Assembly (NCBI GenBank): GCA_007130585.1
Contig: SLSE01000072.1
Coordinates: 1 to 21,404, forward strand
Source: Syntrophomonadaceae bacterium
GTDB taxonomy: Bacteria > Bacillota > Dethiobacteria > DTU022
Length of the DNA: 21,404 nucleotides
Direction: 5' to 3'
The translations under genes were made by a program, and so were the position numbers. Shown here in pieces: positions 6,985-14,374 of the stretch. The notes beneath the pieces were generated by a model that ran no database searches, had not been told where the DNA came from, and worked only from the letters and a program-made list of their open reading frames with translations. Each line of letters begins with the position of its first letter. Positions within the stretch are counted from its first letter, which is position 1.

Positions 6985-8744
6985 TGGCCTATACCGGTAC
7001 TGTCCTGAGAGTGAACCTGACAACAGGCAAAGCTGAAAAAGAAAATTTAAACGAACAGTGGGCTAAAGATTACCTGGGAGGCAAAGGCCTGGCCATTAAG
7101 TATCTTTACGAAGAACTCGAACCCGGTATGGATCCCTGGTCTGAAGATAACAAGCTGATCCTGATGACCGGTCCGCTGACCGGAACACTGGCACCCAATA
7201 CCGGCAAGCTGGCTGTAGCCTCCAAGTCACCGGCTACCGGAACTATACTTGATTGTTCTATCGGGGGACATTTTGCCCCGGAACTGAAGTATGCCGGCTA
7301 CGATGCCGTAATTATTGAAGGAAAAGCCAGGAAACCGGTTTATCTCTTCATAGAAGACGACAGGGTTGAAATGCGCAGCGCCGAAGGCCTGTGGGGAAAG
7401 GGCGCTCACGAAACAGAACATATCCTGTCCGAAACCCTGGGTGATGTGATCACTATGGCCATAGGACAGGCAGGCGAAAACCTGATCCCGATGGCCTGCA
7501 TCAGCTCGGAACTCTACCGCCAGGCCGGCCGCGGCGGGATCGGGGCCGTTCTGGGCAGCAAAAACCTGAAAGCAATTTCTGTCAGGGGCACGGGCGGCTT
7601 CACCGTGCCCGACATTCGCAAGGTTGCAGCGGCATTAAACAAAATCAAACGCGATGATACCATGACCGATGACAACATGTGGGCCTACAGCGACGGCACC
7701 CCGGTAATTGTCGAAATGAGCAATTCCACAGGAATCCTGCCGACGCATAATTTCCAGGAAGGAACCTTTGAGGATTTTGAAAAGGTTGATTCGGAAGCGG
7801 TAAAAGGGGCCTTGAAGGCTAAGAAAGCCTGCTTCGGGTGCCCCCTGGCCTGCGGGAACTACGTGGAAACCGGCAAAACCAGGGTGGAAGGCCCTGAATA
7901 TGAAACCCTGGCCCTGTGCAGTTCAAACTGTGGCATAGGCGACCTGGAAGCAGTAATTGAATTTAACCGCCTCTGCGACGATTACTGCCTGGATACCATC
8001 TCAGCCGGAAATGCAGTGGCTTTTGCGATGGAACTTACCGAGAAAGGCTTCCATGATTTCGGAATCCGCTTCGGCGATGTTGAAAAATACCTGGAAATGC
8101 CCGGGGCGATTGCCGGCAGGGCAGGCATCGGCGCCGACCTATCCAAGGGTGTGGCCGCAATGGCTGATAAATACGGGGGAAATGATTTCGCCATGCACGT
8201 TAAGAAGCTGGAAATCCCCGGTTACGAGCCGCGCGGCACCTGGGGTATGAGCCTGGCTTATGGAACAGCCGATCGGGGAGCCTGTCACATGAGAGCCTGG
8301 ACACCACCGGTGGAGGCTTTCGAAGGCGGCGAAATGGACCCCTATACTGTCGAGGGCAAAGCCGAAGTTGTCAAAGACATGCAGGACGACAATGCAGTCA
8401 AGTTTTCGGCTATTTTCTGCGACTTCTGGGCCCTCAGCACGGAGCGGATGGCCGAGGTACTGACCATGTTCCTGGACAGAGAAGTGACCGCTGAAGAACT
8501 GACCGTGATCGGGGAAAGGGTTTATAACCTCTCCCGTCTCTTCAATGAGCGGGAAGGCTTTACCCGGAAAGACGATTACCTGCCAAAGCGAATCTACAAT
8601 GATAAGATGACAAAAGGCAAAGCCAGGGATATATCAATTCCCCTGGAAGACTATGACAGGATGCTTTCCGAGTATTACAACCTGCGCGGTTGGGATGAAA
8701 ACGGCTTGATCACGGCAGAAAAGAAAAAGGAACTCAGCCTGTAA
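6984..8744 (+). CDS. aor: Tungsten/molybdenum aldehyde:ferredoxin oxidoreductase
   Basis: A 586-residue AOR-family enzyme that oxidises aldehydes to carboxylic acids (or reduces acids) using a bis-pyranopterin tungsten or molybdenum cofactor and one [4Fe-4S] cluster in the cytoplasm. Fe-S ligands are C283, C286, C290 (CFGCPLAC) and probably C479 (IFCDFW). Pterin-contact segments include GGKGLAIKYLY near the N-terminus, GRGGIGAVLGSKNLKAI (~182-198) and DRGACHMR (~430-437). The usual DxxGLD motif reads DDYCLD (~332-337), with cysteine in place of glycine. Length is close to the usual ~600. The gene has a strong GAGGAGGTG ribosome site inside the ferredoxin gene and shares one base with it. Clustering with amine-metabolism homologues suggests an amino-aldehyde substrate, which is inference; tungsten versus molybdenum cannot be decided. 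Confidence 0.95.
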   Translation: MAYTGTVLRVNLTTGKAEKENLNEQWAKDYLGGKGLAIKYLYEELEPGMDPWSEDNKLILMTGPLTGTLAPNTGKLAVASKSPATGTILDCSIGGHFAPELKYAGYDAVIIEGKARKPVYLFIEDDRVEMRSAEGLWGKGAHETEHILSETLGDVITMAIGQAGENLIPMACISSELYRQAGRGGIGAVLGSKNLKAISVRGTGGFTVPDIRKVAAALNKIKRDDTMTDDNMWAYSDGTPVIVEMSNSTGILPTHNFQEGTFEDFEKVDSEAVKGALKAKKACFGCPLACGNYVETGKTRVEGPEYETLALCSSNCGIGDLEAVIEFNRLCDDYCLDTISAGNAVAFAMELTEKGFHDFGIRFGDVEKYLEMPGAIAGRAGIGADLSKGVAAMADKYGGNDFAMHVKKLEIPGYEPRGTWGMSLAYGTADRGACHMRAWTPPVEAFEGGEMDPYTVEGKAEVVKDMQDDNAVKFSAIFCDFWALSTERMAEVLTMFLDREVTAEELTVIGERVYNLSRLFNEREGFTRKDDYLPKRIYNDKMTKGKARDISIPLEDYDRMLSEYYNLRGWDENGLITAEKKKELSL

Positions 8745-8775
8745 GCTGCTTATTTTTAACAGGGAGGCGGGAATA

Positions 8776-9009
8776 ATGATCGTTAAAATCAAACTACGCG
8801 GGCCGCTCAGGAAATACGGCCCGGATGCAGAAATATTCGAACACAATATTGACCAGGACAGATGCACGGTTAAAGAACTCCTTGAAATCTTAAATATTCC
8901 CGCCTCCTCTGTTTCCTTCGTGGCCAGAGGTGAAAACAAAATCAGCCTGGATACAGCTCTTAAAGAAAATGACCTGGTAACAGTTTACCCCCGGGTTGCC
9001 GGAGGTTAA
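8776..9009 (+). CDS. MoaD/ThiS-family sulfur carrier
   Basis: A 77-residue beta-grasp protein ending in Gly-Gly (YPRVAGG), the feature that is adenylated and thiocarboxylated when such proteins donate sulfur. The middle (CTVKELLEILNIPASSVSFVARG) and the LKENDLVTVYPRVAGG tail are typical of MoaD-like small subunits. AOR genes are often accompanied by a dedicated MoaD-like protein, so this copy likely supplies the dithiolene sulfur for the tungsto- or molybdopterin of the preceding enzyme. The ATG follows AGGGAGGCGG, 31 bp after aor. A ThiS role is possible but less likely here, because no thiamin genes are near. Confidence 0.88.
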   Translation: MIVKIKLRGPLRKYGPDAEIFEHNIDQDRCTVKELLEILNIPASSVSFVARGENKISLDTALKENDLVTVYPRVAGG

Positions 9010-9079
9010 TCTTCAACAATAATTAATATGCAATGCTTTGAAAAACAGTTTGGCATAAAAAATACCGAGGTGGAATAAT

Positions 9080-10348
9080 ATGAACTTGTTAATCATCGGG
9101 TCCGGAGGCGTAGGGCAATCTGCGGCCATGATTATAAAAAAAGCAGGCGAAGAAGGCCGCTGGGCTGAAAAAATTGTCCTTTCCGACTACAACCCGGCCA
9201 GGGCCGCGGAAGTCGCCAAAATGTGTGACGACCCCCGCTTCATCGCAGAAAAAGTTGACGCCAGGGACGCCGGGCAAATAACCGGCTTAATAAAGAAACA
9301 TGATATTACCTATGTAATGAATGCTGTTGAACCGTCATTTAACGAGACAATCTTTGATACCTGCCTGGAATGCAGGGTCGGGTATCTTGACTGCGCAATG
9401 ACCCTTTCCAAAAGGCATCCTGAAAAGCCATTTGAGCTGGCCCACATCAAGCTTGGCGACTACCAGTTTGCAAAGCATGAAGAATGGGAAAAAGCCGGCA
9501 ACATGGCTATTGTCGGATCGGGTGTAGAACCCGGCATGTCTGATGTTTTTGCCAGGTATGCCGCCAAACATCTTTTTGACACAATAGACGAGGTAAATGT
9601 CCGCGATGGAGATAACTATGATATTCCCGGGCATGAAGGTGTTGCTTTCGGGTTTTCAATCTGGACAACGATCGAAGAATGCTTGAACCCTCCCGTGATC
9701 TGGGAAAAAGGCCGGGGCTGGTACTGCACGGAAATATTTTCCGAACCTGAAATCTTTTCATTCCCCGGTGGAATAGGCGACGTTGAAGTAATTAATGTCG
9801 AGCATGAAGAGGTTTTGCTCATACCCAGGGTAATTGACTGTAACCGGGTCACCTTCAAATTCGGTGTGCCCCGCGAAATGCGGACCCTGCTTATAAACCT
9901 GAAAGAATGCGGTATGGACGATGCCACCAGGAAAATAAAAGTCGGTGAAAGCGAAATAACCCCGAGAGACTTCCTGGTTAAAGTAGTTCCCGATCCGCTC
10001 GAACTGGCAAAAAAAATGGTCGGCAGGGGCTGTGCCGGCACCTGGGTTACCGGTACAAAAGACGGGATGAGCAGGTCGGTATACATCTACCAGGTTGCTG
10101 ATAACCAGGAGTGCTATAAGAAATACGGAACCAACTCGGTTGTGGCCCAGACAGCTTTCGGCCCTGTGATCATGCTGGAGCTTGCGGCAAAGGGAATCTG
10201 GGACCTGAAAGGTGTTCACGGTCCCGAATCTTTCGATCCGGACCCGTTCATAGAACGTATGGCAAAATACGGTTTTCCCGGAGGACTGCAGGAAAAAGAT
10301 TCGGAATACAGCGAAGCTCTCAATACGAAGAAGTTACTGGAGCTTTAG
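9080..10348 (+). CDS. Saccharopine/carboxynorspermidine dehydrogenase-like oxidoreductase
   Basis: A 422-residue NAD(P)-dependent enzyme of the Lys9/carboxynorspermidine dehydrogenase family. The N-terminus carries the Rossmann motif GSGGVGQSAA (~7-16) followed by VLSDYNPARA; the middle has the catalytic-domain segment GSGVEPGMSDVFARYAAKHLFD (family form: GFDPGVVSVFA); the C-terminal part has GCAGTWVTGTKDG, IYQVADNQECY and FDPDPFIERMAKYGF. Known members reduce an imine formed between an amine or lysine and a semialdehyde, or run the reverse. The family's SYTTGVPA segment is changed to VVAQTAFGP here, unlike the partial paralogue at 1-323, so the substrate pocket may differ. It is the last gene of the sigma-54 operon, 70 bp after the MoaD-like gene, with ATG behind GAGGTGG. 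Role with the oxidoreductase is inferred: making or consuming an amino-aldehyde. Confidence 0.9.
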   Translation: MNLLIIGSGGVGQSAAMIIKKAGEEGRWAEKIVLSDYNPARAAEVAKMCDDPRFIAEKVDARDAGQITGLIKKHDITYVMNAVEPSFNETIFDTCLECRVGYLDCAMTLSKRHPEKPFELAHIKLGDYQFAKHEEWEKAGNMAIVGSGVEPGMSDVFARYAAKHLFDTIDEVNVRDGDNYDIPGHEGVAFGFSIWTTIEECLNPPVIWEKGRGWYCTEIFSEPEIFSFPGGIGDVEVINVEHEEVLLIPRVIDCNRVTFKFGVPREMRTLLINLKECGMDDATRKIKVGESEITPRDFLVKVVPDPLELAKKMVGRGCAGTWVTGTKDGMSRSVYIYQVADNQECYKKYGTNSVVAQTAFGPVIMLELAAKGIWDLKGVHGPESFDPDPFIERMAKYGFPGGLQEKDSEYSEALNTKKLLEL

Positions 10349-10736
10349 TAGTTTCTGATTTGCACGGCCCGGGATATTACCTGTCATCCTGATCGGCCCG
10401 CACTTGATGTTCTAACCGGCATAAGCCGGGCCGGGAAATCCGGACTGCTCCTTAATAAAGATAGCAAAGTTAAAGTGCCGGCGCGCTATTAATGTAACCA
10501 AAAAACAACCTGTTTGTAATACGCCTGTAAAGTTGAGGATTTATAATAAGGATCAAGTTGACCCCCTCTTATATATATTTTGACCGGGCACAGTATATAC
10601 TGTGCCCTCCTTCTTTATGGATTTTTGAAAACACAATAGATTTTCAGCAGCTACTCTTTCTCAATTCTACCTGGTATGAAATATACCGGGGTATTACTTC
10701 TTTATCTATTTATTCTACGTTAATGTTTTGGTTATT
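10349..10736. other. Intergenic region between convergent operons
   Basis: This 388-bp gap lies between the 3' ends of the oxidoreductase operon and the ABC-transporter operon. It holds a long-range inverted repeat CGGCCCGG (10363-10370) / CCGGGCCG (10426-10433), a small CCGGC-ATAA-GCCGG hairpin (10416-10429) and a 22-bp palindrome at 10586-10607. No convincing gene is seen; base composition shifts towards AT to the right of ~10480. Confidence 0.6.
10586..10607 (+). terminator. Perfect 22-bp palindrome, possible terminator
   Basis: GGGCACAGTAT (10586-10596) is followed directly by its exact reverse complement (10597-10607). As RNA it gives a 9-bp stem with an ATAT loop. On the plus strand it is followed by a pyrimidine-rich TCCTTCTTTAT, so termination of plus-strand transcripts is plausible; on the minus strand no U-tract follows. 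It could instead be a protein-binding dyad. Confidence 0.45.
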
Positions 10737-11471
10737 TTATACGATCCATTTTCGATTAACATTATAGATGCTATAAGCAAAAAGAAAAACGCTAAAAACA
10801 ATAAGAGCAAAAAAACTTAAGGGAATAGATATTATTCCATTTTGGTTAATAGAAGATTTCAATATATCTGCACCATAGGTCAATGGTAATGCATAGGAAA
10901 TCGGCCTTAAAAACCCCGGCAGGTCAGATAGGGGAATGAAAAGCCCGCACAAAAAAAGCATGGGAAAGCGAAAAAAATTTGAAAAGGTCTGTGCTTCAAA
11001 TATCTGACTGACCGAAACAGCTACAAACAGACCTAAAAATGTTGAGGTTATAGCAATCAAAATGACACTTCCTAAAACCATAAGCCAGTTGATTCCGGAT
11101 AAACTAGTTAAAAAGCCCGCAAATATAACCGGGATAAAAGCATTAACTACTCCAAACATAATGGCGCCGGACGTTTTAGCCAGCATGAGTAAATTAAGGC
11201 TGATTGGAGCTAGTAATAGTCTTTCGAAAGAACGGCTTTTCCTCTCGAAAGTTATGGTTACAGCCAGCATAGAAGTCGTGCCAAAAAGAATAGACAGGGC
11301 CATAACACCTGGAAGAAGGTCACGAACTTCTACCGCTACAGGGGAACGCAAGAAGAACATAAGCGTCCAAGCTATAGGGAAAATCAAACCCCAACTGATA
11401 TTGGGTGGTTTTAGGTAATAACTGCGCATATCTTTCATTAGGATATTGTAAAATGCTATCCAGGTTTTCAT
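10737..11471 (-). CDS. ABC-2 type transporter permease
   Basis: A 244-residue integral membrane protein with about six hydrophobic segments and the ABC-2 pattern: a short cytoplasmic N-terminus, a TFERKSRSFERLLLAPIS loop, and the C-terminal GLFIPLSDLPGFLRPISYALPLTYGADILK segment typical of DrrB/NodJ-type permeases. It forms the channel of an exporter with the ATPase encoded immediately upstream; its ATG overlaps the ATPase stop by 4 bp (ATGA), so the two are translationally coupled. Length is usual for the family. The cargo cannot be read from the sequence; family members export drugs, lipids, polysaccharides or metals. The coding sequence is AT-richer than genes in Region 1. Confidence 0.92.
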   Translation of the reverse strand: MKTWIAFYNILMKDMRSYYLKPPNISWGLIFPIAWTLMFFLRSPVAVEVRDLLPGVMALSILFGTTSMLAVTITFERKSRSFERLLLAPISLNLLMLAKTSGAIMFGVVNAFIPVIFAGFLTSLSGINWLMVLGSVILIAITSTFLGLFVAVSVSQIFEAQTFSNFFRFPMLFLCGLFIPLSDLPGFLRPISYALPLTYGADILKSSINQNGIISIPLSFFALIVFSVFLFAYSIYNVNRKWIV

Positions 11472-12463
11472 GATCGTGAACCCTCTCCTTTCTGGCCTAT
11501 CTTTCTCCTCTGGGTTTGCTCGCTTTGCATTTTTCGCAATTCTATGCCGGTGACCTTAACAAAGACTTCCTCTAAAGAAGGCCGCACGATCTTTGCTTCA
11601 AAAACTGGAATGCTTCTTTCTTCAAAAAACTGCACAAAAGGGAATAGGGTGAAGGCAGAAGGAGAATGAATACTTACGTCATTGTTTTTAACCATCTTCA
11701 AATTAAATTCGGGAAAATGACTTCTGAACTCTTCTTCGATCCTGGCAAAGTCCCCTCCCAAGGTGAAGTTGACGATATTTTCTTCCTGGGTTTCTCTCAT
11801 CATCTCTTCGACCGTACCTTCACGGACAATTTTACCCTGGACAATAAATGCCAGGCGTTCACATAGTCTTTCTGCTTCTTCAATGTAATGCGTTGTCAAA
11901 AATATAGTGGTTCCCTTGCTATGCAGATCTATGATTAAGTTGCGTATTTGCCGTGCAAAGCCTACATCAATACCGGTAGTAGGCTCATCGAGAAATAAGA
12001 TTTCCGGTTGATGTATAATTCCAGCTGCTATAGCCAGTTTTCTCTTCATGCCCTTGGAGTAAGCTTTAAAAGATTTACTCGATGCGTCTTCCAGGCCAAA
12101 TTCTTCTAATAGTTGGGTGGCCCTCTCTTCTCGCAATTTTTTCTCCATTCCGTAAAGAGCCCCACAAAAAGCTAAATTTTCCCAACCGCTAAGCTCTTCG
12201 TAAAGATTACTTTCGTCCGGAACTATACCCATAATAGCCTGAGCTTTTTTTGCATTACCGGTATAATCTTCCCCTAGTAATTTAACGCTACCTTCGGTAA
12301 TTTTAGCTATTCCAGTAAGCATATTGATGGTTGTAGTCTTCCCGGCCCCGTTCGGGCCGAGAAAGCCAAATATTTCTCCCTGGTTGATGTAAAAATTTAC
12401 TCCATCTACGGCAGTAAAACCGTTATAATTTTTCTTTAAATTCTCTACCTCAATTATTTTCAA
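11468..12463 (-). CDS. ABC transporter ATP-binding protein (DrrA/CcmA type)
   Basis: A 331-residue ATPase that powers the ABC-2 permease. Walker A is GPNGAGKT (~37-44), the signature is YSKGMKRKL (a common DrrA-type variant of LSGGQ), Walker B is LFLDEPTTGID, and the switch histidine is in TTHYIEEAE. The ~100-residue C-terminal extension ending in PSLEEVFVKVTG is characteristic of this exporter subgroup; the last ~20 residues are basic and polar. The start is a TTG behind AGAGGTGAG. It lies 94 bp after the ArsR-family gene, same strand, consistent with one regulated transcript. Confidence 0.94.
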   Translation of the reverse strand: MKIIEVENLKKNYNGFTAVDGVNFYINQGEIFGFLGPNGAGKTTTINMLTGIAKITEGSVKLLGEDYTGNAKKAQAIMGIVPDESNLYEELSGWENLAFCGALYGMEKKLREERATQLLEEFGLEDASSKSFKAYSKGMKRKLAIAAGIIHQPEILFLDEPTTGIDVGFARQIRNLIIDLHSKGTTIFLTTHYIEEAERLCERLAFIVQGKIVREGTVEEMMRETQEENIVNFTLGGDFARIEEEFRSHFPEFNLKMVKNNDVSIHSPSAFTLFPFVQFFEERSIPVFEAKIVRPSLEEVFVKVTGIELRKMQSEQTQRRKIGQKGEGSRS

Positions 12464-12557
12464 TTGTTCAACTCACCTCTCAGTATCAAGTCGATATACC
12501 GGAAGGGCTATTAGCATCATCAACATCTTCAACCTGTTCGGCAATATCTGTTTCAAT

Positions 12558-13148
12558 TTAACAAGGATGTTTTTTGCTCTCACCGTGGCATTCCTTAATT
12601 TGCTCTGGTGTACATTCTGAAGGCTTAGTTTTCAATTTATCGGGTTGTTCACAACTGCTAACGCAAGAATGCTCCTTACCATCGCCATGGCATTCTTTGA
12701 TCTGTTCCGGCGTACATTCTTCGGGAATGGTTTTCAGTTTATCGGGCTGCTCACAACGGTTTTTACACATCTGCAATACCCTTCTTTCTGTATCAATATT
12801 ACTTCGTTTTTCTCGTAAACATATATAATTACCCTTACTTAAGACATCAGATTGCGATTCAATTAATTCCTGCAGATACCGGGCAGATTCTCGAAGCAGT
12901 TCCTTTTCTACCCTGTAATGAGTCCAATAGCCAATTTTTTCACCCCGCACCAAACCGGCTTTTCTGAGTATCTTCAAGTGTTGGGAAACAGCAGGTTTGG
13001 AAATATTTAAGATACGGGCCAGTGCCCCTACACACAGGTTATTTTCCAAAAGCAGCGTGATTATCTGAAATCGATTTTCATCACCCAGGGATTTTAACAC
13101 TTTTACTATTTTGATGTTTTCAGAAGAAATTTTTTCACGTATATTCAT
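12558..13148 (-). CDS. ArsR-family transcriptional regulator with a duplicated Cys/His-rich tail
   Basis: A 196-residue regulator. Residues ~10-100 form the winged helix-turn-helix of the ArsR/SmtB family (LKSLGDENRFQIITLLL, then ISKPAVSQHLKILRKAGLV and a GYWTHYRV wing). The classical metal site ELCVCDL is reduced to NLCVGAL, with one cysteine (C39). After a linker with C110 and C128, two 31-residue repeats occur: C132/C145/C153-H/C162 and C166/C179/C187-H/C196, sharing EQPDKLKT and CTPEQIKECHG. The tail looks built to bind metal or a thiol-reactive ligand, and may replace the lost site; that is inference. It probably represses itself and the ABC exporter downstream, because a promoter and AT-rich dyad lie just upstream. 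ATG preceded by AAGGA. Confidence 0.92.
   Translation of the reverse strand: MNIREKISSENIKIVKVLKSLGDENRFQIITLLLENNLCVGALARILNISKPAVSQHLKILRKAGLVRGEKIGYWTHYRVEKELLRESARYLQELIESQSDVLSKGNYICLREKRSNIDTERRVLQMCKNRCEQPDKLKTIPEECTPEQIKECHGDGKEHSCVSSCEQPDKLKTKPSECTPEQIKECHGESKKHPC
12561..12755 (-). repeat. Tandem intragenic duplication encoding the Cys/His tail
   Basis: Two 93-bp units, 12663-12755 and 12561-12653, lie 102 bp apart start to start inside the ArsR-family gene. The encoded repeats keep all cysteines, the CH pair and the CTPEQIKECHG core, while many codons differ only at the third base (for example CAG/CAA, ACG/ACA, ATC/ATT). This pattern indicates an old duplication kept by purifying selection. 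Confidence 0.9.
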
Positions 13149-13189
13149 ATTAAGTGATCCTTTATTTAATTTAGTAAATGATTAATTAG

Positions 13190-13218
13190 ATTATAGTGCA
13201 CTTTTCTTTGTTATGCAA
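13190..13218 (-). promoter_or_regulatory. Sigma-A promoter of the ArsR-family/ABC operon with AT-rich dyad
   Basis: On the minus strand, TTGCAT (13213-13218) and a perfect TATAAT (13190-13195) are separated by 17 bp. Between the -10 box and the ATG at 13148 lies an AT-rich stretch (13164-13185) with TTAAT/ATTAA arms that could be the operator of the regulator; the operator part is tentative. Confidence 0.75.
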
Positions 13219-13497
13219 GAAATATTATTGCCTGCTGAAAAACCTTTTTCAACATAATGGCAAAAAGCTTTCCTGCTCGTTGTCAGGCCTGTAATTTAAA
13301 TATCACTCAATTAAATTAATAGCCCTTAAACTTAATATATATTGGTTACCCTTCTGGGGCCACAAACGAAAACAGCCACAGATAACCCACCTTGGATCCA
13401 TAACATACAGCAGGCCAGGCTGCTTTACCCCTGTGCAGCGCAGACCGCTTTCTTCTATGGCGGTCATATTAACACCACTCGATCCCTGAAAACAGAA
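13219..13497. other. Non-coding gap between the ArsR promoter and the tRNA-Sec terminator
   Basis: The ~280-bp stretch shows only weak structure: a GAAAAA/TTTTTC pair near 13240 and GACCGC/GCGGTC arms near 13442-13465. A 66-codon frame here runs into the tRNA gene and has no support. No gene is called. Confidence 0.5.
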
Positions 13498-13523
13498 AAC
13501 CCCTTACCTTTCGGTAAGAGGTT
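13498..13523 (-). terminator. Rho-independent terminator of tRNA-Sec copy 1
   Basis: On the minus strand AACCTCTTACC pairs with GGTAAGGGGTT (one U-G wobble) around a GAAA tetraloop, followed by TTTTCTGTTTTC. It lies 7 bases beyond the encoded CCA end of the tRNA. A related stem occurs after the second tRNA-Sec copy at 14375-14400. Confidence 0.88.
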
Positions 13524-13530
13524 AATACAC

Positions 13531-13624
13531 TGGCGGGAGTAGATGGGAATCGAACCCACCGCAGGGGGCTGCCCTGCCACTGGATTTGAAGTCCAGGAGC
13601 GCCTCCAGGCCGCTAACTACTCCC
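13531..13624 (-). tRNA. selC: tRNA-Sec(UCA), copy 1
   Basis: The minus strand encodes a 94-nt selenocysteine tRNA including a genomic CCA (13531-13533). Diagnostic features are the 8-bp acceptor stem GGGAGTAG/CTACTCCC with discriminator G, the anticodon arm CTGGACTTCAAATCCAG with anticodon UCA (13587-13589), a long GC-rich variable arm, and the T arm with GGTTCGATTCC. It inserts selenocysteine at programmed UGA codons together with SelA and SelB, which are not in the window. It differs from the second copy only at 13604 (D-loop). Confidence 0.96.
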
Positions 13625-13635
13625 TTGCAATAGCT

Positions 13636-13664
13636 ATTATATATTAACTATCCCCTTTTGCGAA
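13636..13664 (-). promoter_or_regulatory. Promoter of tRNA-Sec copy 1
   Basis: Minus strand: TATAAT at 13636-13641 with TTCGCA at 13659-13664 and a 17-bp spacer. The -10 box ends 11 bp before the mature tRNA 5' end, which suits initiation a few bases upstream of it. Confidence 0.7.
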
Positions 13665-13812
13665 AGCTGGTTTCTTCGTCCCTTGCTATCATACTTATCC
13701 AATGTTCAGGTGGACCCAGGCTTTACTCACTTTAATAACAGTCTGGGAATCTCTATTCTAGCAATACATTATTACAGACAATCTTTACAATTGTTGCTAT
13801 TTGTTTATTTAA

Positions 13813-13841
13813 TTCACATTATCCCGAACATTTGATATAAT
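13813..13841 (+). promoter_or_regulatory. Sigma-A promoter of yggT
   Basis: TTCACA (13813-13818) and a perfect TATAAT (13836-13841) are separated by 17 bp. Transcription would start near 13848, giving a leader of about 100 nt before the ATG at 13949. No clear riboswitch fold is seen in the leader. Confidence 0.72.
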
Positions 13842-13948
13842 ATATATAATTAAAAAGATTAAACTCTCCAATGTTTGCAGCGTCTTTGCAAAAGCAGGTT
13901 AAACCTTGCACAGCTTGATCTTAAGGTAAAATAACAGGGGTGAATCAG

Positions 13949-14305
13949 ATGGCTAATGATAAAGCATCACTGGAAAAGCGAACCAAGAATTTTATAACTG
14001 CCCGTTATGTGACTTATTATATTCTTGGAGTAATAGAAGTGATAATTGGTATTCGGTTTCTTTTCAGACTGCTGGGCGCCAACCCGAATAATCCTTTTAT
14101 CTCATTTTTATACTCGGTAACCTCAATTTTCCTGGCTCCATTTGAGGGGATTTTCCGCGACTTTGTCACTCCCGGACTTGAAGCAGAGTCAGTTATTGAA
14201 TTTCACGCTCTGGTGGCAATGCTGGTATATGCAGTGATTTTCTGGGGTATTGCCGCCCTGATTAATCTAAAAATAGAACGGGATAAAATAGAAATCTGTG
14301 ATTAA
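13949..14305 (+). CDS. yggT: YggT-family membrane protein
   Basis: A ~118-residue membrane protein. After a charged cytoplasmic N-terminus (MANDKASLEKRTKNF) come two hydrophobic segments, ~19-40 (YYILGVIEVIIGIRFLFRLL) and ~83-103, with the family segment NPFISFLYSVTSIFLAPFEGIF between them. YggT/Ycf19 proteins are small membrane proteins linked to ion homeostasis or membrane/cell-division functions, with no firm biochemical role. The ATG at 13949 is chosen over the in-frame GTG at 13940 because AGGGGTG lies six bases before it, while that same sequence overlaps the GTG. It is monocistronic, transcribed opposite to the two tRNA-Sec genes on either side. The tail is charged (LKIERDKIEICD). Confidence 0.87.
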   Translation: MANDKASLEKRTKNFITARYVTYYILGVIEVIIGIRFLFRLLGANPNNPFISFLYSVTSIFLAPFEGIFRDFVTPGLEAESVIEFHALVAMLVYAVIFWGIAALINLKIERDKIEICD

Positions 14306-14374
14306 TTTCATGTAACTATCAATATTAAGCTTAAAAAAATAAGAAGTGGTTATCTGTTCTTTATAATATAAAAA

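Noticed and set aside
10558..10767. 69-codon plus-strand frame
   Set aside because: It reads through the 22-bp palindrome, overlaps the 3' end of the permease gene on the other strand and resembles no protein family I know, despite an AAGGA near its TTG.
13342..13542. 66-codon plus-strand frame
   Set aside because: It runs through the terminator into the tRNA-Sec gene on the opposite strand and has no family resemblance.
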